DNA of 12,411 bases from Pseudomonadota bacterium. Its GTDB lineage: Bacteria > Pseudomonadota > Alphaproteobacteria > UBA828 > JAPUJA01. The position numbers and the translations under genes were made by a program. The stretch covers positions 1 to 12,411 of the forward strand of contig JAPUJA010000361.1 in assembly GCA_027296525.1 (NCBI GenBank), given 5' to 3'. Below are positions 1 to 6,387 of this stretch, piece by piece. The notes under the pieces were generated by a model. It saw nothing but the letters and a program-made list of their open reading frames with translations, was not told the origin of the DNA and searched no databases. The stretch's first letter is position 1. Every line of letters begins with the position of its first letter.

Positions 1-298
1 CAGTCCAAAGTTTCGGCGACCGCTGCCGACGTCTCATCCTAACAGAGGTCTTCGGCCACTTGAGCCGTTGACGATCATGTCGCCGGCGCGTGCCCCAAGG
101 CGTGTGTAATTCCTGTGTAATCGTGCACAGACGACTCCAGAACGAATCGGAATGTGACCGACACCGGGATTTCAGTTAGCGCCCTGAAATCACAGCCGAT
201 TAGGCCCTTATAGACCTCTCCAGAACAGCATCGCGCTTGACTGTGAAACCTCGCTCAAGCCGCTCATTATTGTCTCCCTGGATTATCTCCCTGGCATC

Positions 299-420
299 GT
301 CACGTTAAACCAGCTAGAGGCTGATTTCGACCATCCGCTACTGACGCCAACGCATTGGAAGTGCGAAAGGTAGTCATCGTCGGGGTGCCCGCATTTCAAA
401 GTAAACCCGGTTAACGTGAC
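299..420. repeat. 10-bp inverted repeat bounding a 122-bp segment
   Basis: GTCACGTTAA at 299-308 is matched exactly by its reverse complement TTAACGTGAC at 411-420, and the match resumes after a one-base offset (ACC against CC). The segment between has no open frame. No target-site duplication is visible outside the repeats. The minus-strand text just inside the right end (about 390-410) contains TTTACTTTGAAAT, which reminds me of the repeated ends of IS21-type elements, but this is recall and not a match I can test. It could be a small non-autonomous element, an IS end remnant, or chance. Confidence 0.35.
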
Positions 421-527
421 AATCCACTCCTACGACATCCCCAGATAACCACCAAACCAAGGCAAGCATTCTTATTCGCTCGCAGCTCCCGGATCGGACC
501 GGATTCTCAAATGCTCACTTCACGAAG

Positions 528-544
528 GCGGTCCCCCGGACCGC
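528..544. terminator. Candidate hairpin 3' of the mutase operon (distal)
   Basis: GCGGTCC (528-534), a CCC loop and GGACCGC (538-544) form a perfect 7-bp GC-rich stem. It lies about 70 bp beyond the hcmA-like stop in the direction of transcription. No T-tract follows on either strand, so it would be a weak or Rho-assisted terminator, or only a 3'-end-stabilising structure. Confidence 0.35.
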
Positions 545-589
545 AGGCGGCGGTGAAGGTGCGGGCGGGCGGCGGTTCTTCGGGCGGGC

Positions 590-614
590 CCCGCCGGGGC
601 TAAGCCCCGCCGGG
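590..614. terminator. Candidate hairpin directly after the hcmA-like stop
   Basis: CCCGCCGGGGC (590-600), loop TAA, then GCCCCGCCGGG (604-614) form 10 base pairs with one mismatch (594/610). On the minus strand this begins 1 base past the stop codon of the mutase large subunit. Its position at the 3' end of a five-gene operon is right for a terminator, but no run of T follows in the minus direction. The arms are also direct copies of a near-palindrome, CCCCGCCGGG. Confidence 0.5.
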
Positions 615-615
615 C

Positions 616-2316
616 CTAAATCACGGGGGTCTCCCGGTAGGTTCCCCAGACGCCGCGCAAGGTCTCGCAAATCTCCCCGAGCGTCGCCCGCGCCTTCACG
701 AGCTCGAGGGTGATGGGCAGGATGTTCCGGCTCTCGTCCCGGGCGACGGCCTCGAGCTCGCCCATCAGCCGCCTTATCTCGGCGTCGTCCCGCGCGTCAC
801 GCGCACGCCGCAGCCGCTCGAGCTGGCGGCGCTCGGTCTCCTCATCATAGGGATGGGTGTCGACGTCGAGCTTCTCCTCCTCCTCGACATACTTGTTGAC
901 GCCGATCTGGGTCCGTTCGCCGCGCGCCTTCTTGAGCGCATAGTCATAGGCCGAGTCGGCGATCTGGCGCTGGAACCAGCCGTTCTCCACGGCCGCGATC
1001 GCGCCGCCCACGGCGTCGATCTCGTCCAGCAGCTTGAAGATCTCCGTCTCCATCTGGGTCGTGAGAGATTCGACGAAGTACGACCCCCCAAGCGGATCGA
1101 CCACGGAGGTGACATTGGTCTCCTCGGCGATCACCTGCTGGGTGCGAATGGCGAGTTTCATGGCCTCTGCTGTGGGGATCGTGAAGGCCTCGTCGAGCCC
1201 GTTCGTGTGCATGCTCTGACAGCCGCCGAGCACCCCGGCGAGCGCCTGCAGGGCGGTGCGCATGAGGTTGACCTTGTATTGCGGCCGGGTGAGCGTCATC
1301 GCCGCCGTCTGGGTGTGGAAGCGAAGGCGCATCGACTCAGGCTTCGCCGCGCCGAAGCGTTCCTTCATGAGCTTCGCGTAGACCCGCCGGAGCGCCCGGA
1401 ACTTGGCGATCTCTTCGAAGAAGTCCGCCTGGCAAATGTAGAAGAAGGAAAGCCGGGGCGCGAACACGTCGATCTCGAGTCCCGCCTTCGTCACCTCTTC
1501 GGCATAGGCGATCGTGATCGCCATCGTGAAGGCGGCCTCTTGGAGCGAGGTCGCCCCCGCCTCGGAGATGTGATAGCCGGAGATGCTGATGGGATTGAAA
1601 CGCTTGGTGTGCTCGGCGCTGTAGATGATGGTGTCGCGCACGAGGCGAACCGCCGGACGCACCGGGAAGATCCACTCCTTCTGGGCGATATATTCCTTGA
1701 GGATATCGGCCTGAATCGTGCCCGCGATCCGGTCGAGGTCATAGCCCCGGCGCTCGGCGAGCGCGACATACATCGCGTAGATGATCCAGGCGGTCGGGTT
1801 GATCGTAAGGGAGGCCGATATTTTCGTCATATCGATGCCGTCGAAGAGCGCCTCCATATCGTCGATGGTATCGATCGCGACGCCTTCGCGGCCCACCTCG
1901 CCGAGCGCCATCGGATGATCCGAGTCGTAGCCCATGAGCGTCGGCATATCAAAATCGGTCGAGATGCCCGTCTGGCCGGCCTCGATGAGATATTTGTAAC
2001 GCGCGTTGGTGTCGGCCGGATTGCCGTAGCCCGCGACCTGGCGGATCGTCCACGGGCGGGCCCGGTACATGGTGGGATAAGGGCCACGGGTGAACGGGTA
2101 TTGCCCGGGAAGGCCGATGTCCTCCAACGGCGTCTCGGACGCCTCGAGCGCGGTATAAACGCGTTTCAAGGGCAGGCCCGAGAAGGTCTCGAATTCCTCC
2201 TTGCTCTCCGGGTGAAGCGACAGGAACTCCTCGAGTTCATTCTCCTCCCAATCCGCGACCTGGGTTTCGAGCTGCTCGATGGCCATTCCTTTAAGAGGAT
2301 CGCTACGCTGCTTCAT
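616..2316 (-). CDS. hcmA: B12-dependent acyl-CoA mutase large subunit, 2-hydroxyisobutyryl-CoA mutase type
   Basis: This 566-aa protein is the substrate-binding TIM-barrel subunit of a coenzyme-B12 radical mutase; it lacks the C-terminal B12 domain, which is a separate gene upstream. The N-terminal region carries GPYPTMYRARPWTIRQ (78-93) and the catalytic GYH motif with His249. Pocket positions aligned by hand to methylmalonyl-CoA mutase and to HcmA of Aquincola tertiaricarbonis are Val94 (Tyr89 in MCM, Ile90 in HCM), Asp121 (Asp117 in HCM, Ala in MCM) and Gln212 (Arg207 in MCM, Gln208 in HCM). Loss of the Arg and Tyr argues against methylmalonyl-CoA; Asp121 argues for hydroxyacyl substrates, i.e. 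2-hydroxyisobutyryl-CoA <-> (S)-3-hydroxybutyryl-CoA. The C-terminus WGTYRETPVI nearly matches the end of HcmA as I recall it. The ATG overlaps the end of meaB by 14 bp and has a strong Shine-Dalgarno. A pivalyl/isovaleryl-type activity is the main alternative. Confidence 0.85.
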   Translation of the reverse strand: MKQRSDPLKGMAIEQLETQVADWEENELEEFLSLHPESKEEFETFSGLPLKRVYTALEASETPLEDIGLPGQYPFTRGPYPTMYRARPWTIRQVAGYGNPADTNARYKYLIEAGQTGISTDFDMPTLMGYDSDHPMALGEVGREGVAIDTIDDMEALFDGIDMTKISASLTINPTAWIIYAMYVALAERRGYDLDRIAGTIQADILKEYIAQKEWIFPVRPAVRLVRDTIIYSAEHTKRFNPISISGYHISEAGATSLQEAAFTMAITIAYAEEVTKAGLEIDVFAPRLSFFYICQADFFEEIAKFRALRRVYAKLMKERFGAAKPESMRLRFHTQTAAMTLTRPQYKVNLMRTALQALAGVLGGCQSMHTNGLDEAFTIPTAEAMKLAIRTQQVIAEETNVTSVVDPLGGSYFVESLTTQMETEIFKLLDEIDAVGGAIAAVENGWFQRQIADSAYDYALKKARGERTQIGVNKYVEEEEKLDVDTHPYDEETERRQLERLRRARDARDDAEIRRLMGELEAVARDESRNILPITLELVKARATLGEICETLRGVWGTYRETPVI

Positions 2317-3283
2317 GGGTTCCCTCCTCTTTCAAGGCGGTTAAGAGTTCACGCGCCGCGCCGTAGGGATTCAGCTCGTGCGCCAACACGCGGTCGAGCA
2401 ATCCGGAGACGGCGCCGTCACGGCGATTTTCGAAGCGGTTGCGGATCATGTCTTCAGCCGTCTTCAAGATACGCGTTTCCATGATGCGCCGACGCCGTGC
2501 GTCCATCCTGCCGGAGCTTTCCAAATGGCGACGGTGCTTCGCGATCGCCAGGCGCAATTTGTCGATGCCGAGGTCTTCGGGAACACTGGTTCGGATCACG
2601 GGAGGCGCCCACTGGGGCGCGTCCGAGAGAGCAACCTCGAGCTTCAACATGCCGCGGAGCGCGCGCACGGTGTCGTTCGCATCGCTGCGGTCACACTTGC
2701 TGACGACGTGAATGTCCGCGATCTCCAAGATCCCCGCCTTGATCGCCTGAATATCGTCCCCAAGACCCGGCGCGGAGATCACGACGACGGTCTGCGCGGC
2801 CCGGACGATGTCCACCTCGTCCTGGCCCACGCCCACGGTCTCGATCAAGACGATGTCGAAGCCCGCGGCGTCGAGCACATCGGCCGCATCCAGGCTCGCC
2901 CGGGCCAGCCCTCCGAGCGCGCCGTGGGTCGCCATGCTCCGGATGAAGACCCCCGAATCCTGGGCGACCTCGGCCATGCGGATGCGATCGCCGAGGATCG
3001 CGCCGCCCGAAAACGGGCTCGTCGGATCGACCGCGATGATGCCGACCGTCTTCCCGCTCACGCGCAGTTCACGGGTGAGCGCCGCAACCAGGGTCGACTT
3101 CCCGCTGCCCGGAACCCCGGTGATGCCCACGATATGCGCGCGGCCGGTATGGCGGAAGACCTCGGCCAAGGCCTCCTGCCCGTCCTCATCGCCCGCCTCG
3201 GCCTTCGAGATGAGGCGTGCGATTCCCTGGACGCGGCCCTCGAGAACCTCGGCGACCAATTGCTTAGGAGTTGCGCGCGCCAT
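2303..3283 (-). CDS. meaB: MeaB-type GTPase, mutase chaperone
   Basis: This 326-aa protein is a G3E-family P-loop GTPase of the MeaB/ArgK/MMAA group, usual length for the family. In known members it gates adenosylcobalamin transfer to the mutase and protects it from inactivation. Visible motifs are Walker A GVPGSGKST (56-64), VDPTSPFSGG (85-94) followed by DRIRM, the ETVGVGQ switch (148-154), and SKCD (195-198) at the guanine-specificity site, a less common variant of NKxD. The C-terminal helical dimerisation region follows (about 255-320). The ATG lies 4 bp after the ligase stop, with GGGGAG as ribosome binding site inside the ligase gene, and the gene overlaps hcmA by 14 bp. Placement between ligase and large subunit ties it to this mutase; in HCM systems the equivalent has been called MeaH. 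Confidence 0.93.
   Translation of the reverse strand: MARATPKQLVAEVLEGRVQGIARLISKAEAGDEDGQEALAEVFRHTGRAHIVGITGVPGSGKSTLVAALTRELRVSGKTVGIIAVDPTSPFSGGAILGDRIRMAEVAQDSGVFIRSMATHGALGGLARASLDAADVLDAAGFDIVLIETVGVGQDEVDIVRAAQTVVVISAPGLGDDIQAIKAGILEIADIHVVSKCDRSDANDTVRALRGMLKLEVALSDAPQWAPPVIRTSVPEDLGIDKLRLAIAKHRRHLESSGRMDARRRRIMETRILKTAEDMIRNRFENRRDGAVSGLLDRVLAHELNPYGAARELLTALKEEGTHEAA
2323..2328 (-). promoter_or_regulatory. Strong ribosome binding site for hcmA-like gene, inside meaB
   Basis: AGGAGG on the minus strand sits 6 nt before the ATG at 2316 and lies within the last codons of meaB. It decides the start at 2316 over the in-frame internal Met11 (2286) and suggests that the chaperone and the large subunit are translationally coupled. 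Confidence 0.75.
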
Positions 3284-3287
3284 GGGG

Positions 3288-4712
3288 CTAGCTCCCCAAC
3301 TTCGCGCTCAAGGAACGGAACAGGTCGCGGTCGTCGATCACCCGGCGGGCCTTGTGCTCGCTCCTCGGATAGGTGCCGGCATCGACGATCTCGATCTTGC
3401 TTCGAACGCCGATCCCGCGCTGAACGTTGGTCGCCGCCTTCTGTCTCAAATTCTCGATCGCCGATGGCCCTGCGGCGTAGACCTCGGACGTCGCCTCCAA
3501 ACGCACGACGAGCTCATCCATGGTGCCGTCCCGCGTGATGATCACCCGATGCTCGCCGCCATATTCAGGCAGCGCGTTCAGCACCGAATCGATGTCGCTC
3601 GGATACACGTTCTCGCCGCGAATCGTGAACATGTCGTCGATCCGGCCATACATCCCCTTCGGAATGTAGGGATAGGTACGCCCGCACGGGCTCGGCCCAT
3701 CCACCCATAGGCTCAGATCGCCGGAGGCGAGCCGGATCATCGGCTGCGAGGTGCGCTCGAGATGGGTGTAGACGGGCGTTCCCTGCTCGCCATACGGGAC
3801 GCGGCAGAAGCTCTTCGGGTCACACAGCTCGTGATAGACGAGGTCCTGCCACCACACCATGCCGGTATCCATCTCCGTGTTGCCCGCCGCGCTGAGCCAG
3901 GGCGTCATCTCGGCCATGGTGCCGCAGTCGATCACCTTGGCGGCGTACTTCTCCGCGAGTCGATCGCGCACCGAAGGAATCGACGCGCCGGGCTCGCCCG
4001 AGCATATGATCACCTCGAGCCTGAAGTCCTTCGGATTCAGCCCCTCCTCCTCGGCCACCTCGGCCAAATGAAGTCCGTAGGACGGCGTGAGGTAGATCGC
4101 CTTGGGTTTCGTCATCTTGAGCCAGCGGGCGGCGATCGCCGTCTGGCCCGCCGCGCCGGCCCCGAACGGAAAGCATTTGGTGCGAAGCCGCTCGGCCCCC
4201 AGCATGATCCCCCAGGAGCCGATATAGAGACTGAAGAGCGCTCCCACGAACACGATGTCGCCCGGGCGTATGCCGAAGCTCCACATGACGCGAGCATGGG
4301 CGTTGGCGATGGCGTCCCAATCGGCGCGCCCGAGCGCGAAGACCGTCGGCCGGCCGGTCGTGCCCGACGTGCCGTGGATATGATGCACTTCCGCCTCGGG
4401 CACGCAGAGATAATCGCCGAACGGCTCGGCGCGGATCTGGCTTTCGCGAAGCTCGGCCTTCGTGACCACCGGCACCCGCTCGAAATCCTCGAGCGAAGCG
4501 ATGTGATCCGGATGAATCCCGGCCTCGTCCCACTTGTTGCGATAAAATGGCGCATGCTCATAGGCGTAGCGCATGACGACGCCGATACGCTCGACGATCG
4601 CCTTCTCGCGCGCGCCCGGGTCCATCGTCTCGCGCACCGGGAACCAGTAACGCTCGGAGGGATCCGGAAGGTACTCCGGATCATAGTTCGGCGGGAAAGA
4701 CCACTCCTCCAC
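3288..4712 (-). CDS. AMP-forming acyl-CoA ligase, phenylacetate-CoA ligase (PaaK) family
   Basis: This 474-aa enzyme probably makes the acyl-CoA substrate of the mutase from the free acid, ATP and CoA through an acyl-adenylate. The ATP-binding loop is HIHGTSGTTGRPT (111-123). The hinge region has GRIDDMFTIRGENVYPSDI (356-374), and YPRSEHKARRVID (448-460) contains the likely catalytic Lys454 of the C-terminal domain. Length and motif order fit the PaaK-like group. The start is GTG at 4710-4712, with GGAG very close and AAGGGG further upstream; no upstream in-frame ATG exists. It lies 23 bp after the B12-subunit gene and 4 bp before meaB. Context suggests 2-hydroxyisobutyrate as substrate (the role called hcl in HCM systems), but specificity cannot be read from sequence and phenylacetate-like or other branched acids remain possible. 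Confidence 0.85.
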   Translation of the reverse strand: MEEWSFPPNYDPEYLPDPSERYWFPVRETMDPGAREKAIVERIGVVMRYAYEHAPFYRNKWDEAGIHPDHIASLEDFERVPVVTKAELRESQIRAEPFGDYLCVPEAEVHHIHGTSGTTGRPTVFALGRADWDAIANAHARVMWSFGIRPGDIVFVGALFSLYIGSWGIMLGAERLRTKCFPFGAGAAGQTAIAARWLKMTKPKAIYLTPSYGLHLAEVAEEEGLNPKDFRLEVIICSGEPGASIPSVRDRLAEKYAAKVIDCGTMAEMTPWLSAAGNTEMDTGMVWWQDLVYHELCDPKSFCRVPYGEQGTPVYTHLERTSQPMIRLASGDLSLWVDGPSPCGRTYPYIPKGMYGRIDDMFTIRGENVYPSDIDSVLNALPEYGGEHRVIITRDGTMDELVVRLEATSEVYAAGPSAIENLRQKAATNVQRGIGVRSKIEIVDAGTYPRSEHKARRVIDDRDLFRSLSAKLGS

Positions 4713-4735
4713 GGCTCCGGATCACCCCTTCAAAA

Positions 4736-5167
4736 TCAACCGCGCGGCGCCGGGCGCTCGTCACGATCGGCCACCAGCCGGCGAATGATCGCCACGATCT
4801 CGTCCGGGGTCGTGTCCTGACGGAGCACGGCCGCGACCCCCAACGCCTTGAGCTTGGGCAGGTCTTCGTCGGGCATCAGCCCGCCCGCGACCAATATGAT
4901 GTCACGGACATCTTGCTTCTCGAGGAGTTCGCTCACCCGCGAAAAAAGCGGCACGTGGGCGCCGGAGAGCAGGCTGATCCCCAGAACGTCCACGTCCTCT
5001 TGAACCGCCGCCGAGACCACTTCCTCCGGCGTGCGATGAATGCCGCCATAGATGACGTCCATGCCGGCGTCGCGCAAGACCCGCGCGACGACCTTGACGC
5101 CGCGGTCGTGCCCGTCGAGGCCAACCTTGCAGAGCAATACGCGTATCGTCCCGGCGCCTTCTTCCAT
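4736..5167 (-). CDS. hcmB: B12-binding small subunit of the acyl-CoA mutase
   Basis: This 143-aa protein is a single Rossmann-like cobalamin-binding domain that supplies adenosylcobalamin to the large subunit. It shows the base-off/His-on signature: DGHDRG (18-23) with His20 as lower cobalt ligand, SLL (65-67) and GG (95-96). A stand-alone domain of about 135-145 aa is typical of HCM and isobutyryl-CoA mutase small subunits, whereas bacterial methylmalonyl-CoA mutase usually carries it fused. The stretch around RDAGMDVIYGGIHRTPEEVV closely resembles HcmB as I recall it. The ATG at 5167 has only a weak GGGA upstream and lies 11 bp after the gntR stop, so it is probably expressed by coupling to gntR. 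The two mutase subunits sit at opposite ends of the structural part of the operon. Confidence 0.88.
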   Translation of the reverse strand: MEEGAGTIRVLLCKVGLDGHDRGVKVVARVLRDAGMDVIYGGIHRTPEEVVSAAVQEDVDVLGISLLSGAHVPLFSRVSELLEKQDVRDIILVAGGLMPDEDLPKLKALGVAAVLRQDTTPDEIVAIIRRLVADRDERPAPRG

Positions 5168-5178
5168 TCGTCCCGGCC

Positions 5179-5928
5179 CTATGGTCCCGTTCCCGTCCGC
5201 TTGTCCTGCGTTTGCGCCGAGAAGGGCATCGGTTCGCGCAGGAAACGCAGATCGTCACGGGGCTCGGAAAGCTCCGCCCCAAGCAGGCGGATGGCGTTGT
5301 CGACATGGGCACCGGCCAGGCTCTCGGCCCCGTCGGCGTCCCGGGCGAGGATCCGCTCCAGGATTTCGTCATGCTCATCCCAGGTGTTTTCGGCCCAATC
5401 GGAATGCTCGAGATAGACGCTCATCACGCGGCGCAGCCGATTCCACAGGAGCCCCATGGAATCGCCGATCACGGCATTGCCCGATAGCTCATAGATGAAG
5501 CCGTGGAAGGCGATGTCGGCGGCGATGAGATCGGCGACGGAGCCGGACGCCAAGGCCCGGCGCCCCGCCTCCATGATGGGCCGCGCGCGGATGGGCCGCG
5601 CGCGCGCCTGTGCGTCCGCCGCGAGATTCGTCGCGGCGGTCCTGGCGGCCAACCGGTCCAAGGCGCCGCGCACGGCATAAATCGACTTCACGAATTCCAC
5701 CTCGAGCGGCGCGACCATGAGCCCGCGCCGGCCGACATCGCAGACGAACCCCTGGCTCTTCAAGAGCGCCAACGCCTGCCCGACCGGTTGGCGCGAAACC
5801 TTCAGCCGTTCGGCGAGCCATTCCTGTGCGAGGCGCGTCCCCGGCGGCAGGCCGCCGCTCGAGATCGCCTCGAGCAGGCTCCCGTAGACGCGCTCCACGA
5901 GGCGCGGTTGGGAAGAGGATTTGGGCAA
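5179..5928 (-). CDS. GntR-family regulator with FCD effector domain
   Basis: This 249-aa protein is a FadR-subfamily transcription factor. Residues about 10-75 form the winged helix (VYGSLLEAISSGGLPPGTRL, then SRQPVGQAL as recognition helix). The C-terminal FCD domain keeps the probable metal-binding quartet Asp138, His142, His186 and His208. As first gene of the operon it most likely represses the operon and itself, with an acyl-CoA or acid as inducer; the ligand is unknown. The start is taken as TTG at 5926-5928 with GGGAG upstream, because the frame has a stop upstream and no ATG or GTG between; a GTG at 5898 (residue 11) is the alternative but lacks a ribosome binding site. Residues 109-118 are a perfect RARPI duplication encoded by a 15-bp tandem repeat. 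Confidence 0.9.
   Translation of the reverse strand: MPKSSSQPRLVERVYGSLLEAISSGGLPPGTRLAQEWLAERLKVSRQPVGQALALLKSQGFVCDVGRRGLMVAPLEVEFVKSIYAVRGALDRLAARTAATNLAADAQARARPIRARPIMEAGRRALASGSVADLIAADIAFHGFIYELSGNAVIGDSMGLLWNRLRRVMSVYLEHSDWAENTWDEHDEILERILARDADGAESLAGAHVDNAIRLLGAELSEPRDDLRFLREPMPFSAQTQDKRTGTGP
5575..5604. repeat. Perfect 15-bp tandem duplication inside the regulator gene
   Basis: GATGGGCCGCGCGCG occurs twice without a gap (5575-5589 and 5590-5604). On the minus strand it encodes RARPI twice (residues 109-118), within the early helices of the FCD domain. The frame is kept and both copies are identical at DNA level, which suggests a recent slippage event. Confidence 0.9.
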
Positions 5929-5965
5929 TCGACGAGGCTCCCGCGTGGTCTCTGTATCGCGATCC

Positions 5966-5975
5966 CTTTATAAAG
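5966..5975. promoter_or_regulatory. Perfect 10-bp palindrome in the operon leader
   Basis: CTTTATAAAG is perfectly self-complementary and the most AT-rich patch near the gntR start. It lies in the predicted leader about 40 bp upstream of the start codon. It could be a protein-binding site or a second -10-like element; no good -35 box is paired with it. Confidence 0.35.
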
Positions 5976-5991
5976 AGTCGGGCCGTCGTTT

Positions 5992-6014
5992 TTGTATACA
6001 GTAACTGCATACAG
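5992..6014. promoter_or_regulatory. Two tandem palindromic operator candidates
   Basis: TTGTATACAG (5992-6001) and CTGCATACAG (6005-6014) are near-palindromes whose centres are 13 bp apart. They are also two copies of the direct repeat ATACAGTAAC (5996-6005, 6009-6018). The TTGTATACA type of site resembles operators known for FCD-type GntR regulators. One copy overlaps the predicted -10 box and the other falls at the predicted transcription start, the classic arrangement for repression. The adjacent gntR gene is the natural candidate protein. Confidence 0.65.
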
Positions 6015-6039
6015 TAACGAGCGGCACGGAAATAGTCAA
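6011..6039 (-). promoter_or_regulatory. Sigma-70-like promoter of the gntR-mutase operon
   Basis: On the minus strand TTGACT (6039-6034) is separated by exactly 17 bp from TACTGT (6016-6011). The -35 matches consensus at five of six positions; the -10 is weaker but keeps TA and the final T. Transcription would start near 6004, leaving a leader of about 75 nt before the TTG start. It is the only good promoter seen upstream of the operon. Confidence 0.65.
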
Positions 6040-6387
6040 GCCCGCCCCGCCTCCCCGAGCGTGACCTCCGGGGCCTGGAAAGCCGGCCTGGACGGGCCGA
6101 CGATCGTGATCGTGACGATGCTGTTTCTGCCGGAAGGATTGCAGAGCGTTCCGGGGAAGCTCCGGCATCTCGTGCGGCGCGCTTCGAATGGCGGGCGCGC
6201 CGGGGGAAAAAGCGCCGCCGAGCCCTGATCCGCCCCTCGCCTGTTTCTCTGGGCGATAGGCCCGCCCGCGCGCAAGACAAAGGAGAACGCTCGACAATCC
6301 GTCCCCGGCTTGGGGTAGGATTCCGGGCCGGCTCGCCGTGGCGGCCAGCGGGCCCGCGAACAGCTCTTTTGGGGAGGAATCGGAACG
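6040..6387. other. Divergent intergenic region, no gene seen
   Basis: This stretch between the operon promoter and the phosphorylase-like gene has short open frames on both strands, but none has a ribosome binding site or a recognisable domain. The last 20 bases carry GGGGAGGAA (6371-6379), the ribosome binding site of the next gene. A very weak promoter pair, TCGACA (6291-6296) and TAGGAT (6316-6321) with a long 19-bp spacer, is the best plus-strand candidate I can find. No cobalamin riboswitch-like element is evident. Confidence 0.5.

Larger units (their letters stand above)
1..615. other. Gene-free 5' flank with lower GC
   Basis: I find no convincing gene in this stretch: every frame on both strands is broken by stops, and no tRNA or rRNA pattern is visible. 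Base composition is clearly less GC-rich than the coding part until about position 540, where GC-rich hairpin sequence starts. Small repeats are visible: TGTGTAAT twice (103-110, 114-121), a perfect 8-bp inverted repeat GATTTCAG/CTGAAATC with an 8-nt loop (168-191), and TCTCCCTGG twice with a 4-bp spacer (273-281, 286-294). Lower GC plus many short repeats fits old, decayed inserted DNA or ordinary intergenic sequence; I cannot tell which. Confidence 0.6.

Noticed and set aside
168..191. 8-bp hairpin as a terminator
   Set aside because: It lies more than 400 bp from the nearest gene end, has an 8-nt loop and no T-tract.
616..2316. Methylmalonyl-CoA mutase or fused isobutyryl-CoA mutase for the large subunit
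   Set aside because: The carboxylate-binding Arg (position 212) is Gln and the Tyr (position 94) is Val. The B12 domain is a separate gene and no fused GTPase domain is present as in IcmF.
853..2484. Long plus-strand open frame (543 codons) antisense to the mutase large subunit
   Set aside because: It mirrors the codon bias of the real gene, is rich in Arg, Asp, His and Leu, and shows no recognisable domain. Similar antisense frames at 2378-3538, 3762-4820, 8713-9723 and 10987-12294 were rejected for the same reason.
5966..5975. CTTTATAAAG as the main -10 box of the operon
   Set aside because: No acceptable -35 lies at the right distance, while TTGACT with TACTGT at 17 bp is a better promoter. 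I kept it only as a palindrome.
5992..6228. Possible 78-codon gene on the plus strand over the operator
   Set aside because: It starts inside the TTGTATACAG operator, has no ribosome binding site and matches no family. The shorter version from 6118 also lacks a ribosome site.
5929..6387. Cobalamin riboswitch upstream of the B12 mutase operon
   Set aside because: The predicted leader is only about 75 nt, too short, and I see no B12-box-like sequence.
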